The notes: generated by a model not told the origin, from the letters alone. A DNA stretch of 64,000 nucleotides from Mycolicibacterium komossense (GCF_025822605.1 NZ_JACKTY010000033.1:248509-312508), one strand, 5' to 3'; numbered from the stretch's first letter, positions 51,039-60,486 are shown. Program-made: numbers and translations.

Positions 51039-52103
51039 ATGGACATGAGAACCCCCGGTGTACTGCGTGCGATCACCCGCGCGACGCCCGCAATCGCCGC
51101 TGTGCTGCCGGACCCGGTGAAGAGGCTGCTGTCCGGCAAGCGGGCGGTGGTCGTCGACGGGAACACCCTCGATCCCACGCTCCAGTTCTTCCTCGCGGGC
51201 GAGCGGGCGTTGGGCCTGACCGGCCTGGTGGTCGATCACGACGTCGCCAGGACCCGGGCGATGACCCACGATTCGTGCGTGACACTGGGTGGCCCATCAG
51301 CCGAGGTCGGCGTGCAGACTCTGTCGCTCCCCGGACCGGCGGGTCCGATCGGTGCCCGGCACTACCGGCCCAACGACCGCGGTGCGACGGCATTGCTCGT
51401 CTACTTCCACGGCGGCGGCTTCGTCTTCGGTGACCTCGACAGCGTCGACGCGTTCTGCCGTCGGGTCTGCGACGGAGCCGGCGTGCACGTGCTGTCGGTC
51501 GACTACCGCCTCGCTCCGGAGCACAAGGCCCCGGCCGCAGTGGAGGATGCCGAAGCTGCCTTCCGCTGGGCGGTCGAGCACGCCGCCGAGCTGGGCGCAG
51601 ATCCTGACCGGGTCGCAGTCGGTGGAGACAGTGCCGGCGGCGCGCTGGCCGCGGTGGTCTCCCAGTTGGCACGCGACGGGGGTGGCACCGCGCCCTGCCT
51701 TCAGCTCCTGCTCTACCCCATCACCGAACTGAATGCGCAGACCCGATCCCGCACCCTGTTCGCTGACGGTTTTCTGTTGACGCGTAGCGATATGGACTTC
51801 TTCCATCGCCAGTACCTGGACGGCTCCGACCTCGATCCGACGGATCCGCGGATCTCGCCGATGCTGACCGAAGACCTGGCCGGACTGCCACCCGCGGTGG
51901 TGGTCACCGCCGGATTCGATCCGCTGCGCGACGAGGGCAACAACTATGCCGCCGCACTCGCGGCCGCGGGTGTTCCCGTTGACCTCCGCGAACAGCGCTC
52001 GATGATCCACGCGTTCATCAATCTGGGTGGGTTGGGCGGGGGTTGCGACCGCAGCATCGGCGACATCGTGTCCGCCCTGAAAGATCATCTGCAACGCAGT
52101 TGA
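51039..52103 (+). CDS. lipN: Esterase/lipase of the hormone-sensitive lipase family (LipN-like)
   Basis: 354 aa. Oxyanion motif YFHGGGFVFGD, nucleophile Ser in VGGDSAGGALAA, Asp in TAGFDPLRDEG and His in MIHAFINLGG. These are the HSL/Lip family signatures; Rv2970c occupies the same place. The N-terminal cap (residues 1-80) carries no signal peptide. Starts: ATG 51039, or GTG 51036, which lies 8 nt after a TACCGT -10 box and might be used on a leaderless transcript. Confidence 0.9.
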   Translation: MDMRTPGVLRAITRATPAIAAVLPDPVKRLLSGKRAVVVDGNTLDPTLQFFLAGERALGLTGLVVDHDVARTRAMTHDSCVTLGGPSAEVGVQTLSLPGPAGPIGARHYRPNDRGATALLVYFHGGGFVFGDLDSVDAFCRRVCDGAGVHVLSVDYRLAPEHKAPAAVEDAEAAFRWAVEHAAELGADPDRVAVGGDSAGGALAAVVSQLARDGGGTAPCLQLLLYPITELNAQTRSRTLFADGFLLTRSDMDFFHRQYLDGSDLDPTDPRISPMLTEDLAGLPPAVVVTAGFDPLRDEGNNYAAALAAAGVPVDLREQRSMIHAFINLGGLGGGCDRSIGDIVSALKDHLQRS

Positions 52104-52206
52104 GCCCGGCGTGCGGGAGCGGGTGAGGCACGCCGGTACTCTGGAGGCGCCTTTGACGAATTGCGTCTGACAAGCGCGCCCCGCGAGCACGAGGATCACC
52201 GACACT

Positions 52207-53007
52207 GTGGCCACCAAACCGAAACGCCCTGCCAAGTACGACTTGAAGTCGGCTGACCGCAAGCGCAATCTCGCGATCCAGATCGGCCTGACCGCTGCCG
52301 TGGTCCTCTTCGCCGTGGCGCTTGTCCTCTACATCGTGATGTCCAGCGACAAGAAGCACTCCGGCGACCTGCAGGCCGTCCGCGTGGCCAGCAGCGACGT
52401 CATCAAGAAGGACGGCAGCTCGGACCCGAAGGCTGTGCTGTCGGTCTACGAGGACTTCCAGTGCCCGCACTGCCGCGACTTCGAAAAGGCGTTCGGCCGC
52501 ACGATCGGGCAGCTGGTCACCAGTGGTGCCATCGCCGTCGACTACAACATGGTTTCGATCCTGAACTCCTCTGCGAACCAGAAATACTCGACGCGGTCCG
52601 CCAACGCGGCCTACTGCGTGGGTGATGCGGATACGACGCCCACCAAGGAAAACTTCGTCCGCTTCCACACCGCGCTGTTCGCTCAGCAGCCGCCGGAAGG
52701 CGCGCCCGCCCCGGACAACGCGGGTCTGATCGAGACGGCGCGGCAGGCCGGCACCGCCCCCGACAAGATCACCGACTGCGTGAACTCGGGCAAGTACAGC
52801 GATATGGTCGACGGCCTGGCTGCCGCGTCCAAGATCAACGCCACCCCGACCGTGCGGCTCAATGGCGAGGACATTCAGCTCCAGACCCCGGCCGACCTGG
52901 TTGCCAAGGTCAAGGCGATCGTCGGCGACGTGCCCGGTATGGACGTCCCCGCAGCGCCCGCAGCGCCCGCGCCCGTACCCGTGCCCGCGGCACCCCCGGC
53001 ATCGTGA
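52207..53007 (+). CDS. DsbA-like thioredoxin-fold protein, membrane anchored
   Basis: 266 aa. One transmembrane helix (AVVLFAVALVLYIVM) places the thioredoxin domain outside. Active site CPHC in YEDFQCPHCRDFEKAFG; the cis-Pro loop is INATPTVRLNG. It ends in an Ala/Pro-rich tail. It belongs to oxidative protein folding and is coupled to the VKOR gene by a 4-nt GTGA overlap, as in Rv2969c/Rv2968c, where VKOR reoxidises the DsbA partner. GTG 52207 with GAGGATC upstream. Confidence 0.92.
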   Translation: MATKPKRPAKYDLKSADRKRNLAIQIGLTAAVVLFAVALVLYIVMSSDKKHSGDLQAVRVASSDVIKKDGSSDPKAVLSVYEDFQCPHCRDFEKAFGRTIGQLVTSGAIAVDYNMVSILNSSANQKYSTRSANAAYCVGDADTTPTKENFVRFHTALFAQQPPEGAPAPDNAGLIETARQAGTAPDKITDCVNSGKYSDMVDGLAAASKINATPTVRLNGEDIQLQTPADLVAKVKAIVGDVPGMDVPAAPAAPAPVPVPAAPPAS

Positions 53008-53645
53008 GCGTCGCGTCGGCCGCCGACCTGGAGCCCACGCAACCGCACGCCGATGGCGGTCCCGGTCGGACCGGCGTCACGGTGCACCGCGCGAGTGCCC
53101 TGTGGGTGCTGATCGCCGGCATCATCGGTCTGGCGGCCGCCGCGACTCTGACGATCGAAAAGATCGAGATCCTGATCAACCCGGCCTACGTGCCGTCGTG
53201 CAGCATCAATCCGGTGCTGTCCTGCGGGTCGGTGATGATCACGCCGCAGGCCTCGGTCTTCGGCTTTCCCAACCCACTGATCGGCATCGCGGGGTTCGCC
53301 GTCGTCGTCACCACCGGTGTCCTGGCGGTTGCGAAAGTGCGGCTGCCGCAGTGGTATTGGGTCGGCATGTCAGTCGGCACCGCGCTCGGTGTCGCCTTCG
53401 TGCACTGGCTGATCTTCCAGAGCCTCTACCGCATCGGTGCACTGTGCCCGTACTGCATGGTGGTCTGGTCGGTCACTATTCCGCTGTTCGTGGTCGTGAC
53501 GTCGATAGCGTTGCGTCCGCTCGCCGGTAACACGGTGTTGCGCTGGATTTATCAGTGGCGCTGGTCGCTCGTCGCGTTGTGGTTCACCGCGATTATTCTG
53601 ATGATCCTCATGCGTTTCTGGAACTACTGGTCCACGCTGATCTAG
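53004..53645 (+). CDS. Vitamin K epoxide reductase (VKOR) family protein
   Basis: 213 aa with about five membrane helices. It holds the CxxC active site CPYC in RIGALCPYCMVVWSV and the loop cysteines VPSCSINPVLSCGSV. It passes electrons from the DsbA-like partner to menaquinone, taking the place of DsbB in actinobacteria. The start overlaps the DsbA-like gene, and the stop directly abuts the pyc ATG. This partnership is established for mycobacteria. Confidence 0.93.
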   Translation: MSVASAADLEPTQPHADGGPGRTGVTVHRASALWVLIAGIIGLAAAATLTIEKIEILINPAYVPSCSINPVLSCGSVMITPQASVFGFPNPLIGIAGFAVVVTTGVLAVAKVRLPQWYWVGMSVGTALGVAFVHWLIFQSLYRIGALCPYCMVVWSVTIPLFVVVTSIALRPLAGNTVLRWIYQWRWSLVALWFTAIILMILMRFWNYWSTLI

Positions 53646-56600
53646 ATGACTGCCAAGGTCTCCAAAGTTCTCGTTGCCAACCGGGGAGAGATCGCGATCC
53701 GCGCGTTTCGCGCGGCCTACGAGCTCGGTGTGGGAACGGTCGCGGTATATCCCTACGAAGACCGTAATTCGGTGCACCGGCTCAAGGCTGACGAGTCGTA
53801 TCAGATCGGCGAGGTCGGCCATCCGGTGCGGGCGTATCTGTCGGTCGACGAGATCGTCGCCACCGCCCAGGCCGCCGGCGCCGACGCGGTGTACCCGGGC
53901 TACGGATTCTTGTCGGAGAACCCGGAGTTGGCGGCGGCGTGCGCGGCCGCCGGGATCACGTTCGTCGGTCCCGATGCCGAGATCCTGGAGCTGACCGGCA
54001 ACAAGTCGCGCGCCATCGCAGCGGCACGTGAGGCGGGACTGCCGGTACTCAACTCGTCGGCGCCGAGTGCGTCGGTCGACGAGCTGCTCGAGGCGTCCAA
54101 AGCCATGTCGTTCCCACTGTTCGTGAAAGCGGTCGCGGGTGGGGGCGGCCGCGGTATGCGCCGCGTGACAGAGCCGGCAGCTCTTGCCGAGGCGATCGAA
54201 GCGGCCAGCCGCGAAGCGGAGTCGGCGTTCGGGGACCCGACGGTGTTCCTGGAGCAGGCGGTGATCAACCCGCGTCATATCGAGGTTCAGATCCTCGCCG
54301 ACACCCACGGCAACGTGATCCACCTGTTCGAGCGTGACTGCAGTGTGCAGCGCCGGCACCAGAAGGTGATCGAGCTGGCGCCCGCACCGAACCTCCCGCC
54401 GGAGCTGCGGGACAAGATCTGTGCTGACGCGGTGGCGTTCGCCAGGCACATCGGATACACCTGCGCGGGCACGGTGGAGTTCTTGCTCGACGAGCGTGGG
54501 CATCACGTGTTCATCGAGATGAACCCGCGGATTCAGGTGGAACACACCGTGACCGAGGAGATCACCGACGTCGACCTGGTGTCCTCGCAGTTGCGGATCG
54601 CCTCCGGCGAGTCGCTGGAAGATCTTGGCTTGAGCCAGGATTCGATCGTCGCGCACGGTGCGGCGCTGCAGTGCCGGATCACCACCGAGGACCCGGCCAA
54701 CGGCTTCCGGCCCGACACCGGTCGGATTACTGCTTACCGGTCTCCGGGTGGGGCGGGTATCCGCCTCGACGGCGGTACCAACCTGGGTGCCGAAGTGAGT
54801 GCGCATTTCGACTCGATGCTGGTGAAACTGACCTGCCGCGGCCGGGACTTTTCGACCGCTGTACGCCGCGCGCGCCGCGCGGTCGCGGAGTTCCGGATAC
54901 GTGGGGTGTCGACGAACATCCCGTTTCTGCAGGCGGTTCTGGACGATCCGGACTTCCAGGCCGGGCGAATCACCACGTCGTTCATCGAGGAGCGTCCGCA
55001 CCTGCTGACCGCGCGGTCTTCGGCTGATCGCGGCACCAAGATCCTGACTTACCTGGCCGATGTGACGGTGAACCAGCCGCATGGCGAGCGGCCGTCGACG
55101 GTATACCCGCAGGACAAGCTGCCCAATATCGATCTGTCCTTCGACCCGCCGGCCGGTTCCAAGCAGCGGCTCGCGGAGCTGGGGCCGCAGGGTTTTGCGC
55201 GCTGGCTTCGCGAATCCAAGGCGGTCGGGGTTACCGACACCACGTTCCGCGATGCGCATCAGTCGTTGCTCGCCACCCGGATCCGGTCGACCGGCCTGCT
55301 GATGGTGGCGCCCTATATCGCGCGACTGACACCGCAGCTGCTGTCGGTGGAGTGCTGGGGCGGTGCGACCTATGACGTGGCGCTGCGCTTCCTCAAGGAG
55401 GATCCGTGGGAACGGCTGGCCGCACTGCGCGAGGCGATCCCCAACATCTGTCTGCAGATGCTGCTGCGCGGTCGCAACACCGTGGGCTACACGCCCTACC
55501 CTGAACTGGTCACTTCGGCGTTCGTCGACGAGGCCACCGCGACCGGTGTCGACATCTTCCGGATCTTCGACGCGCTGAACAATGTGGAGTCGATGCGCCC
55601 GGCTATCGACGCGGTACGCGAAACCGGTTCTGCGGTAGCCGAAGTCGCGATCAGCTACACCGGTGACCTCAGCGATCCCGGCGAGAAGCTCTACACGCTG
55701 GACTACTACCTGAAACTCGCCGAGCAGATCGTCGATGCCGGCGCCCACGTGCTGGCGATCAAGGACATGGCCGGGCTGTTGCGGGTGCCGGCCGCGCAGA
55801 CGTTGGTCACCGCGTTGCGCAGCCGGTTCGACCTGCCGGTGCACGTGCACACCCATGACACACCCGGCGGTCAGCTGGCCACCTACACCGCGGCGTGGCA
55901 CGCCGGGGCCGATGCCGTCGACGGTGCGGCCGCGCCACTGGCCGGCACCACCAGTCAGCCTGCGCTGAGTTCGATCGTGGCGGCCGCCGCCCATACCGAA
56001 TACGACACCGGGCTGTCGCTGAGTGCGGTGTGTGATCTGGAGCCGTACTGGGAGGCGCTGCGAAAGGTCTACGCGCCCTTCGATGTCGCGGCGTCCGGTC
56101 CACCCGCCCCGACAGGGCGGGTGTACACCCATGAGATTCCCGGCGGGCAGCTGTCGAATCTGCGCCAGCAGGCCATCGCACTGGGCTTCGGCGACCGGTT
56201 CGAGGAGATCGAGGCCAACTACGCCGCCGCTGACCGTGTGCTGGGCCACCTGGTGAAGGTGACGCCGTCGTCGAAGGTCGTCGGTGACCTGGCGCTGGCA
56301 CTGCTCGGAGCGGGGGTGTCCGCCGAGGAGTTCGCCGCCGATCCGGCTCGTTTCGATATCCCGGATTCGGTGATCGGCTTCCTGCGCGGCGAACTGGGGG
56401 ACCCGCCGGGAGGCTGGCCGGAACCGTTGCGGACCAAAGCATTAGAGGGGCGGGGACCGGCGAAACCGACCGAAGAGCTGACCGCCGACGACGAGACCGC
56501 GCTGGGTAGCCCCGGCCCGGCGCGGCAGGCTGTGCTGAACCGGTTGCTGTTCCCCGGACCGACCAAAGAATTCGAGGTGCACCGCGAAACCTACGGCGAC

Positions 56601-57113
56601 ACCTCGCGGTTGAGTGCGAACCAGTTCTTCTACGGGCTGCGCCAGGGTGACGAGCACCGGGTCGAGCTGGAGCGCGGCGTCGAACTCCTGATCGGCCTGG
56701 AGGCCATCTCCGATCCCGACGAACGCGGCATGCGGACCGTGATGTGCATCATCAACGGCCAGTTGCGTCCTGTGTTGGTCCGCGACCGGAGCATCGCCAG
56801 TGAGGTGCCGACCGCCGAGAAGGCCGACCGCGCCAACCCCGACCATGTCGCCGCCCCGTTCGCGGGAGTGGTCACCGTCAACGTGGGCACGGGCGACAAG
56901 GTCGACGCCGGCCAGACCATCGCCACTATCGAGGCGATGAAGATGGAAGCCGCCATCACCGCACCGAAGGCGGGCACCATCGCCCGGGTCGCAGTCTCGG
57001 ACACCGCGCAGGTCGAGGGTGGGGACCTACTGGTGGTCGTCGAGTCGACGAAGCCGCCGAGGAACGAGGCGGTCGAGGAGCGAGACAATGCGGTCGAGGA
57101 GCGGGACCATTAG
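53646..57113 (+). CDS. pyc: Pyruvate carboxylase
   Basis: 1155 aa, biotin enzyme that forms oxaloacetate from pyruvate and bicarbonate. Biotin carboxylase domain (residues 1-450: VLVANRGEIAIRAFRAA, GGGGRGMRRV, FIEMNPRIQVEHTVTEE), carboxyltransferase domain (530-800: VGVTDTTFRDAHQSLLATR, HTHDTPGGQLATY) and C-terminal biotinyl domain with EAMKMEAA. The ATG immediately follows the VKOR stop. The last 20 residues form a charged tail with a repeated VEERD unit not normal for the family. Confidence 0.97.
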   Translation: MTAKVSKVLVANRGEIAIRAFRAAYELGVGTVAVYPYEDRNSVHRLKADESYQIGEVGHPVRAYLSVDEIVATAQAAGADAVYPGYGFLSENPELAAACAAAGITFVGPDAEILELTGNKSRAIAAAREAGLPVLNSSAPSASVDELLEASKAMSFPLFVKAVAGGGGRGMRRVTEPAALAEAIEAASREAESAFGDPTVFLEQAVINPRHIEVQILADTHGNVIHLFERDCSVQRRHQKVIELAPAPNLPPELRDKICADAVAFARHIGYTCAGTVEFLLDERGHHVFIEMNPRIQVEHTVTEEITDVDLVSSQLRIASGESLEDLGLSQDSIVAHGAALQCRITTEDPANGFRPDTGRITAYRSPGGAGIRLDGGTNLGAEVSAHFDSMLVKLTCRGRDFSTAVRRARRAVAEFRIRGVSTNIPFLQAVLDDPDFQAGRITTSFIEERPHLLTARSSADRGTKILTYLADVTVNQPHGERPSTVYPQDKLPNIDLSFDPPAGSKQRLAELGPQGFARWLRESKAVGVTDTTFRDAHQSLLATRIRSTGLLMVAPYIARLTPQLLSVECWGGATYDVALRFLKEDPWERLAALREAIPNICLQMLLRGRNTVGYTPYPELVTSAFVDEATATGVDIFRIFDALNNVESMRPAIDAVRETGSAVAEVAISYTGDLSDPGEKLYTLDYYLKLAEQIVDAGAHVLAIKDMAGLLRVPAAQTLVTALRSRFDLPVHVHTHDTPGGQLATYTAAWHAGADAVDGAAAPLAGTTSQPALSSIVAAAAHTEYDTGLSLSAVCDLEPYWEALRKVYAPFDVAASGPPAPTGRVYTHEIPGGQLSNLRQQAIALGFGDRFEEIEANYAAADRVLGHLVKVTPSSKVVGDLALALLGAGVSAEEFAADPARFDIPDSVIGFLRGELGDPPGGWPEPLRTKALEGRGPAKPTEELTADDETALGSPGPARQAVLNRLLFPGPTKEFEVHRETYGDTSRLSANQFFYGLRQGDEHRVELERGVELLIGLEAISDPDERGMRTVMCIINGQLRPVLVRDRSIASEVPTAEKADRANPDHVAAPFAGVVTVNVGTGDKVDAGQTIATIEAMKMEAAITAPKAGTIARVAVSDTAQVEGGDLLVVVESTKPPRNEAVEERDNAVEERDH

Positions 57114-57125
57114 GAACGTCGAGTC

Positions 57126-57683
57126 TTGACCCGCATCGTCGCCGGCACCGCAGGCGGCCGGCGGGTCGAGGTGCCGCCACGGGGGACCAGGCCGACCACC
57201 GATCGGGTCCGTGAGTCACTGTTCAATGTCTTGGCCGCACGGCTCGACTTTGCCGGCCTGTCGGTGCTGGATCTCTATGCCGGCTCTGGAGCGCTGGGGC
57301 TGGAGGCGCTGTCCCGGGGTGCATCCGCTGCATTGTTCGTCGAATCCGATCAACGGGCCGCCGCCGTCATCGCCAAGAACGTCGCCACCCTCGAACTCGC
57401 GGGCGCGACCGTGCGCCGCGGGACCGTCGCCGCGTTCGTCGCCTCCGCTGCCGCCGGCCCCGTCGACCTGATACTGGCGGACCCGCCCTATGACGTCTCC
57501 GCGGCGGAAGTGCAATCGGTGCTCACCGCACTGACCGGAAATGGTTGGGCTGCAACGGGAACCGTGGCCGTGATCGAACGGCCCGCCGCGGGGCCGCAGC
57601 TGGTGTGGCCGCGTGGCTGGGAACCCTGGCGCGCACGCCGCTACGGCGACACCCGGCTGGAGATGGCCGAGCACACGGACTGA
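57126..57683 (+). CDS. rsmD: 16S rRNA (guanine(966)-N2)-methyltransferase
   Basis: 185 aa. SAM-dependent methylation of 16S rRNA G966. TRIVAGTAGGRRVEVPP start, RPTTDRVRESLFNVLAARLD, VLDLYAGSGALGLEALSRGA (SAM site) and LILADPPYD (catalytic DPPY). It begins with TTG at 57126, 12 bp after pyc. Matches Rv2966c; coaD follows 48 bp later, the usual pair. Confidence 0.95.
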   Translation: MTRIVAGTAGGRRVEVPPRGTRPTTDRVRESLFNVLAARLDFAGLSVLDLYAGSGALGLEALSRGASAALFVESDQRAAAVIAKNVATLELAGATVRRGTVAAFVASAAAGPVDLILADPPYDVSAAEVQSVLTALTGNGWAATGTVAVIERPAAGPQLVWPRGWEPWRARRYGDTRLEMAEHTD

Positions 57684-57731
57684 GCGCAGGGCTGATTGCG
57701 GGCCGGCCTGCCCCTGCTAGCGTCTTCGAGC

Positions 57732-58214
57732 ATGAGTGGCGCCGTCTGCCCAGGATCGTTCGACCCGGTGACGCTGGGGCACGTCGACGTGTTCGAGCGC
57801 GCCGCGGCGCAGTTCGACGAAGTGGTGGTGGCCGTGCTGGTCAATCCCAGCAAGAACGGCATGTTCAGCCTCGAGGAACGCCTCGAGATGATCGCCGAAT
57901 GCACGACCCATCTGCCTAATGTGCGGGCCGCCGCCAGCAGCGGCCTGGTGGTGGATTTCGTTCGTTCTCAGGGCCTCAACGCGATGGTCAAGGGGTTGCG
58001 CACCGGTACCGACTTCGAGTACGAGCTGCAGATGGCGCAGATGAACAAGCACATCGCCGGGGTGGACACCTTTTTCGTCGCTACCACCCCGCAGTATTCG
58101 TTTGTGTCGTCCTCGCTGGCCAAAGAGGTGGCGCGATTCGGTGGAGACGTCTCGAAGCTGCTGCCGGAGTCGGTGAACCGGCGTCTCCACGAGAAACTCC
58201 ACGAACAGTCCTGA
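57732..58214 (+). CDS. coaD: Phosphopantetheine adenylyltransferase
   Basis: 160 aa. Penultimate step of coenzyme A synthesis. Nucleotidyltransferase motif CPGSFDPVTLGHVDVFERAA, then VKGLRTGTDFEYELQMAQMN and TTPQYSFVSSSLAKEVARFGG. ATG 57732 gives the family start; a TAGCGT box (57718-57723) 8 nt upstream suggests a leaderless mRNA. In M. tuberculosis a block of roughly 50 kb of lipid genes follows; here sepIVA follows at once. Confidence 0.96.
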   Translation: MSGAVCPGSFDPVTLGHVDVFERAAAQFDEVVVAVLVNPSKNGMFSLEERLEMIAECTTHLPNVRAAASSGLVVDFVRSQGLNAMVKGLRTGTDFEYELQMAQMNKHIAGVDTFFVATTPQYSFVSSSLAKEVARFGGDVSKLLPESVNRRLHEKLHEQS

Positions 58215-58407
58215 TCCACGTTCACACCCCTGCAACTGCCACTCGTCTTCGCCGCTGCGGCGCGATAATGGCGACAGGGTGTGCTGGGTGTGCCGGCGCC
58301 GGCCGGAGTAAATAGCGACACACCGGTCGACCTAGCACAGTCACAGAAGTAACACCAGGCACACTAGTAACAACGCTTTTCCTGGATGAGACCTGGAGGT
58401 TCGCACC
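58215..58407. other. coaD-sepIVA junction (site of the PDIM/PGL locus in M. tuberculosis)
   Basis: 193 bp without a gene. It contains A/T-rich boxes near its right end (TAGTAA near 58366, with GGAGG before the sepIVA GTG) that suit a promoter for sepIVA. No remnant of purU, tesA or polyketide genes is visible. Confidence 0.7.
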
Positions 58408-59145
58408 GTGTACCGAGTATTTGAAGCGCTCGACGAGTTGGGTGCCATTGTCGAAGAGGCCCGCGGTGTACCGATGACGGCGGGCTGTGTGGTCCCTCGC
58501 GGTGACGTCCTCGAGCTCATCGACGATATCAAGGATGCGATTCCTGGCGAACTCGACGACGCCCAGGATGTGCTGGACGCGCGTGACTCCCTGCTGCGCG
58601 ATGCCAAGCAGCACGCGGACAGCATGGTCTCGTCGGCCACGACGGAAGCCGACTCCACGCTGGGCCATGCCAGGGCCGAGGCGGACCGGTTGCTCTCCGA
58701 TGCCAAGTCGCAGGCCGACCGGATGGTCGCCGAAGCGCGCCAGCACTGCGAGCGCATGGTCGGGGAAGCTCGCGAAGAGGCGAATCGCCTGGCAGTCAGT
58801 GCCAAACGCGACTACGAGACCAGCGTCGGCCGGGCCAAGGCCGAAGCGGACCGACTGGTCGACAGCGGCAACCTGTCCTACGAGAAAGCCGTTCAGGAAG
58901 GCATCAAGGAGCAGCAGCGCCTGGTGTCCCAGACCGAGGTCGTGTCGTCGGCGACTGCCGAGGCGACCCGGCTCGTCGACACCGCGCACGCCGAGGCCGA
59001 CCGGCTGCGTGGCGAATGCGATATCTATGTCGACAGCAAACTTGCCGAGTTCGAGGACTACCTGAACGGGACGTTGCGTTCGGTCGGTCGTGGGCGTCAC
59101 CAGCTGCGTACCGCAGCCGGTACCCACGATTACGTCCAGCGCTGA
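58408..59145 (+). CDS. sepIVA: DivIVA-domain septation factor SepIVA
   Basis: 245 aa coiled-coil protein. Residues 1-50 include MYRVFEALDELGAIVEEARG and a PRGDVLELIDDIKDAIPGEL segment; the remainder is heptad-rich (AEADRLLSDAKSQADRMVAEA). It corresponds to Rv2927c, which is needed for septation and localises to the intracellular membrane domain and septum in mycobacteria. GTG 58408 has a GGAGG site about 9 nt upstream. Confidence 0.92.
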   Translation: MYRVFEALDELGAIVEEARGVPMTAGCVVPRGDVLELIDDIKDAIPGELDDAQDVLDARDSLLRDAKQHADSMVSSATTEADSTLGHARAEADRLLSDAKSQADRMVAEARQHCERMVGEAREEANRLAVSAKRDYETSVGRAKAEADRLVDSGNLSYEKAVQEGIKEQQRLVSQTEVVSSATAEATRLVDTAHAEADRLRGECDIYVDSKLAEFEDYLNGTLRSVGRGRHQLRTAAGTHDYVQR

Positions 59146-59199
59146 ATACGCCGCTGTCACTGACTGGGTATCGGGCGCGGACCGTCATGGTCGGCGCCG

Positions 59200-59205
59200 T
59201 ACAAT
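59200..59205 (+). promoter_or_regulatory. -10 box of the DUF177 gene, leaderless arrangement
   Basis: TACAAT, nearly the sigma-A consensus, ends 7 nt before ATG 59213. No ribosome-binding site exists between them, so the DUF177-rnc-mutM operon probably starts with a leaderless mRNA. Confidence 0.7.
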
Positions 59206-59212
59206 CCCCGCT

Positions 59213-59794
59213 ATGGCCAGGCCCACTACGGCAGCAGGGCGTCGGCTTCCGCCGTCACCGCTGCGCATCGACATCTCGCGGTTGGGCCGCCGGCCCGGTT
59301 TCATGATGACCGTCGAAGAGACGGTGGCCAGCCCGTCGCGGATCGGACTCGATCTCGTCGCCATCGACAAGGGCGCCGCGGTCGATCTCGAGCTCCGTTT
59401 CGAAGCGGTGTCAGAAGGCGTTCTGGTGACCGGCACGGTCTCGGCACCCACCACCGGACAGTGCGCGCGCTGCCTGTCGCCGATCACCGGCGACGTCGAG
59501 ATCTATCTGACCGAACTGTTCGCCTACCCCGACACAGTCACCGAGTCGACCACCGAGGAAGACGAAGTGGGTCGAATCGTCGACGACTACATCGACCTCG
59601 AACAGACCATCGTCGACGCGGTCGGTCTCGAATTGCCGCTGGCGCCGTTGTGCACCGATGACTGCCCGGGCCTGTGCCCGCAGTGCGGCGTCGCGCTGGC
59701 CACCGCCGAACCGGACCACCATCACGACCTGATCGACCCGCGCTGGGCCAAGCTCGCCACCCTGCTCCCCGACGAGCCGCAGGACACCCCGTGA
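59213..59794 (+). CDS. DUF177/YceD family protein
   Basis: 193 aa. It contains the family's four-cysteine set: GQCARCLSPITGDVE and CTDDCPGLCPQCGVAL, the latter a probable zinc knuckle. YceD proteins are linked to 23S rRNA maturation and usually sit beside rpmF; here, as in mycobacteria generally, rpmF is absent and rnc follows directly. GTGA overlap with rnc. ATG 59213 fits both the family N-terminus and the -10 box. Confidence 0.9.
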   Translation: MARPTTAAGRRLPPSPLRIDISRLGRRPGFMMTVEETVASPSRIGLDLVAIDKGAAVDLELRFEAVSEGVLVTGTVSAPTTGQCARCLSPITGDVEIYLTELFAYPDTVTESTTEEDEVGRIVDDYIDLEQTIVDAVGLELPLAPLCTDDCPGLCPQCGVALATAEPDHHHDLIDPRWAKLATLLPDEPQDTP

Positions 59795-60483
59795 CCGCGC
59801 CACGCCAGCCGCTCCTCGATGCGCTCGGTGTGGACCTTCCCGATGAGCTGCTCACACTGGCGCTGACACATCGCAGTTATGCCTACGAACACGGTGGTCT
59901 GCCCACCAACGAACGGCTGGAATTCCTGGGTGACGCCGTACTCGGACTGACAGTCACCGACGAGCTGTTCCACCGCCACACCGACCGCGCCGAAGGAGAC
60001 CTGGCCAAACTGCGGGCCAGCGTCGTCAACACCCTGGCACTGGCGGATGTCGCGCGCGGCCTGACCGAGGGCGGCCTGGGCGCTCACCTGCTGCTGGGGC
60101 GAGGTGAGGTGAACACCGGCGGGGCCGACAAATCGAGCATCCTGGCCGACGGAATGGAATCGCTGCTCGGTGCGGTCTACCTCCATCACGGGATCGACAC
60201 CGCCCGGAAAGTGATCCTGCGGCTCTTCGGCCCGCTGATGGACACCGCGCCGACCCTGGGGCCGGGCGTGGACTGGAAGACCAGCCTGCAGGAGCAGACG
60301 GCATCGCTCGGCCTCGGCGCGCCGACCTACGTCGTCACCTCGACCGGGCCCGACCACGACAAGCAGTTCACCGCGATGGTGTTCGTGACGGATATCGAGT
60401 ACGGCACCGGTATCGGCCGGTCGAAAAAAGAGGCCGAACAAAAAGCTGCGGCGATGGCGTGGAAAGCGCTCGATCCGGCGTGA
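59791..60483 (+). CDS. rnc: Ribonuclease III
   Basis: 230 aa. Double-stranded RNA endonuclease for rRNA processing and mRNA decay. Catalytic signature NERLEFLGDAVLGL, second acidic site SILADGMESLLGAVYLHHG and C-terminal dsRNA-binding domain (DWKTSLQEQTASLG ... GRSKKEAEQKAAAMAW). GTG 59791 overlaps the DUF177 stop. mutM starts 3 bp after the stop. Confidence 0.96.
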   Translation: MTAPRQPLLDALGVDLPDELLTLALTHRSYAYEHGGLPTNERLEFLGDAVLGLTVTDELFHRHTDRAEGDLAKLRASVVNTLALADVARGLTEGGLGAHLLLGRGEVNTGGADKSSILADGMESLLGAVYLHHGIDTARKVILRLFGPLMDTAPTLGPGVDWKTSLQEQTASLGLGAPTYVVTSTGPDHDKQFTAMVFVTDIEYGTGIGRSKKEAEQKAAAMAWKALDPA

Positions 60484-60486
60484 GTC

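Noticed and set aside
53370..56249. A 959-codon open frame antisense to pyc
   Set aside because: Its translation is rich in Arg, His, Gln and Gly and resembles no family; long antisense frames are a by-product of high GC at third positions. The + strand pyc is complete and conserved.
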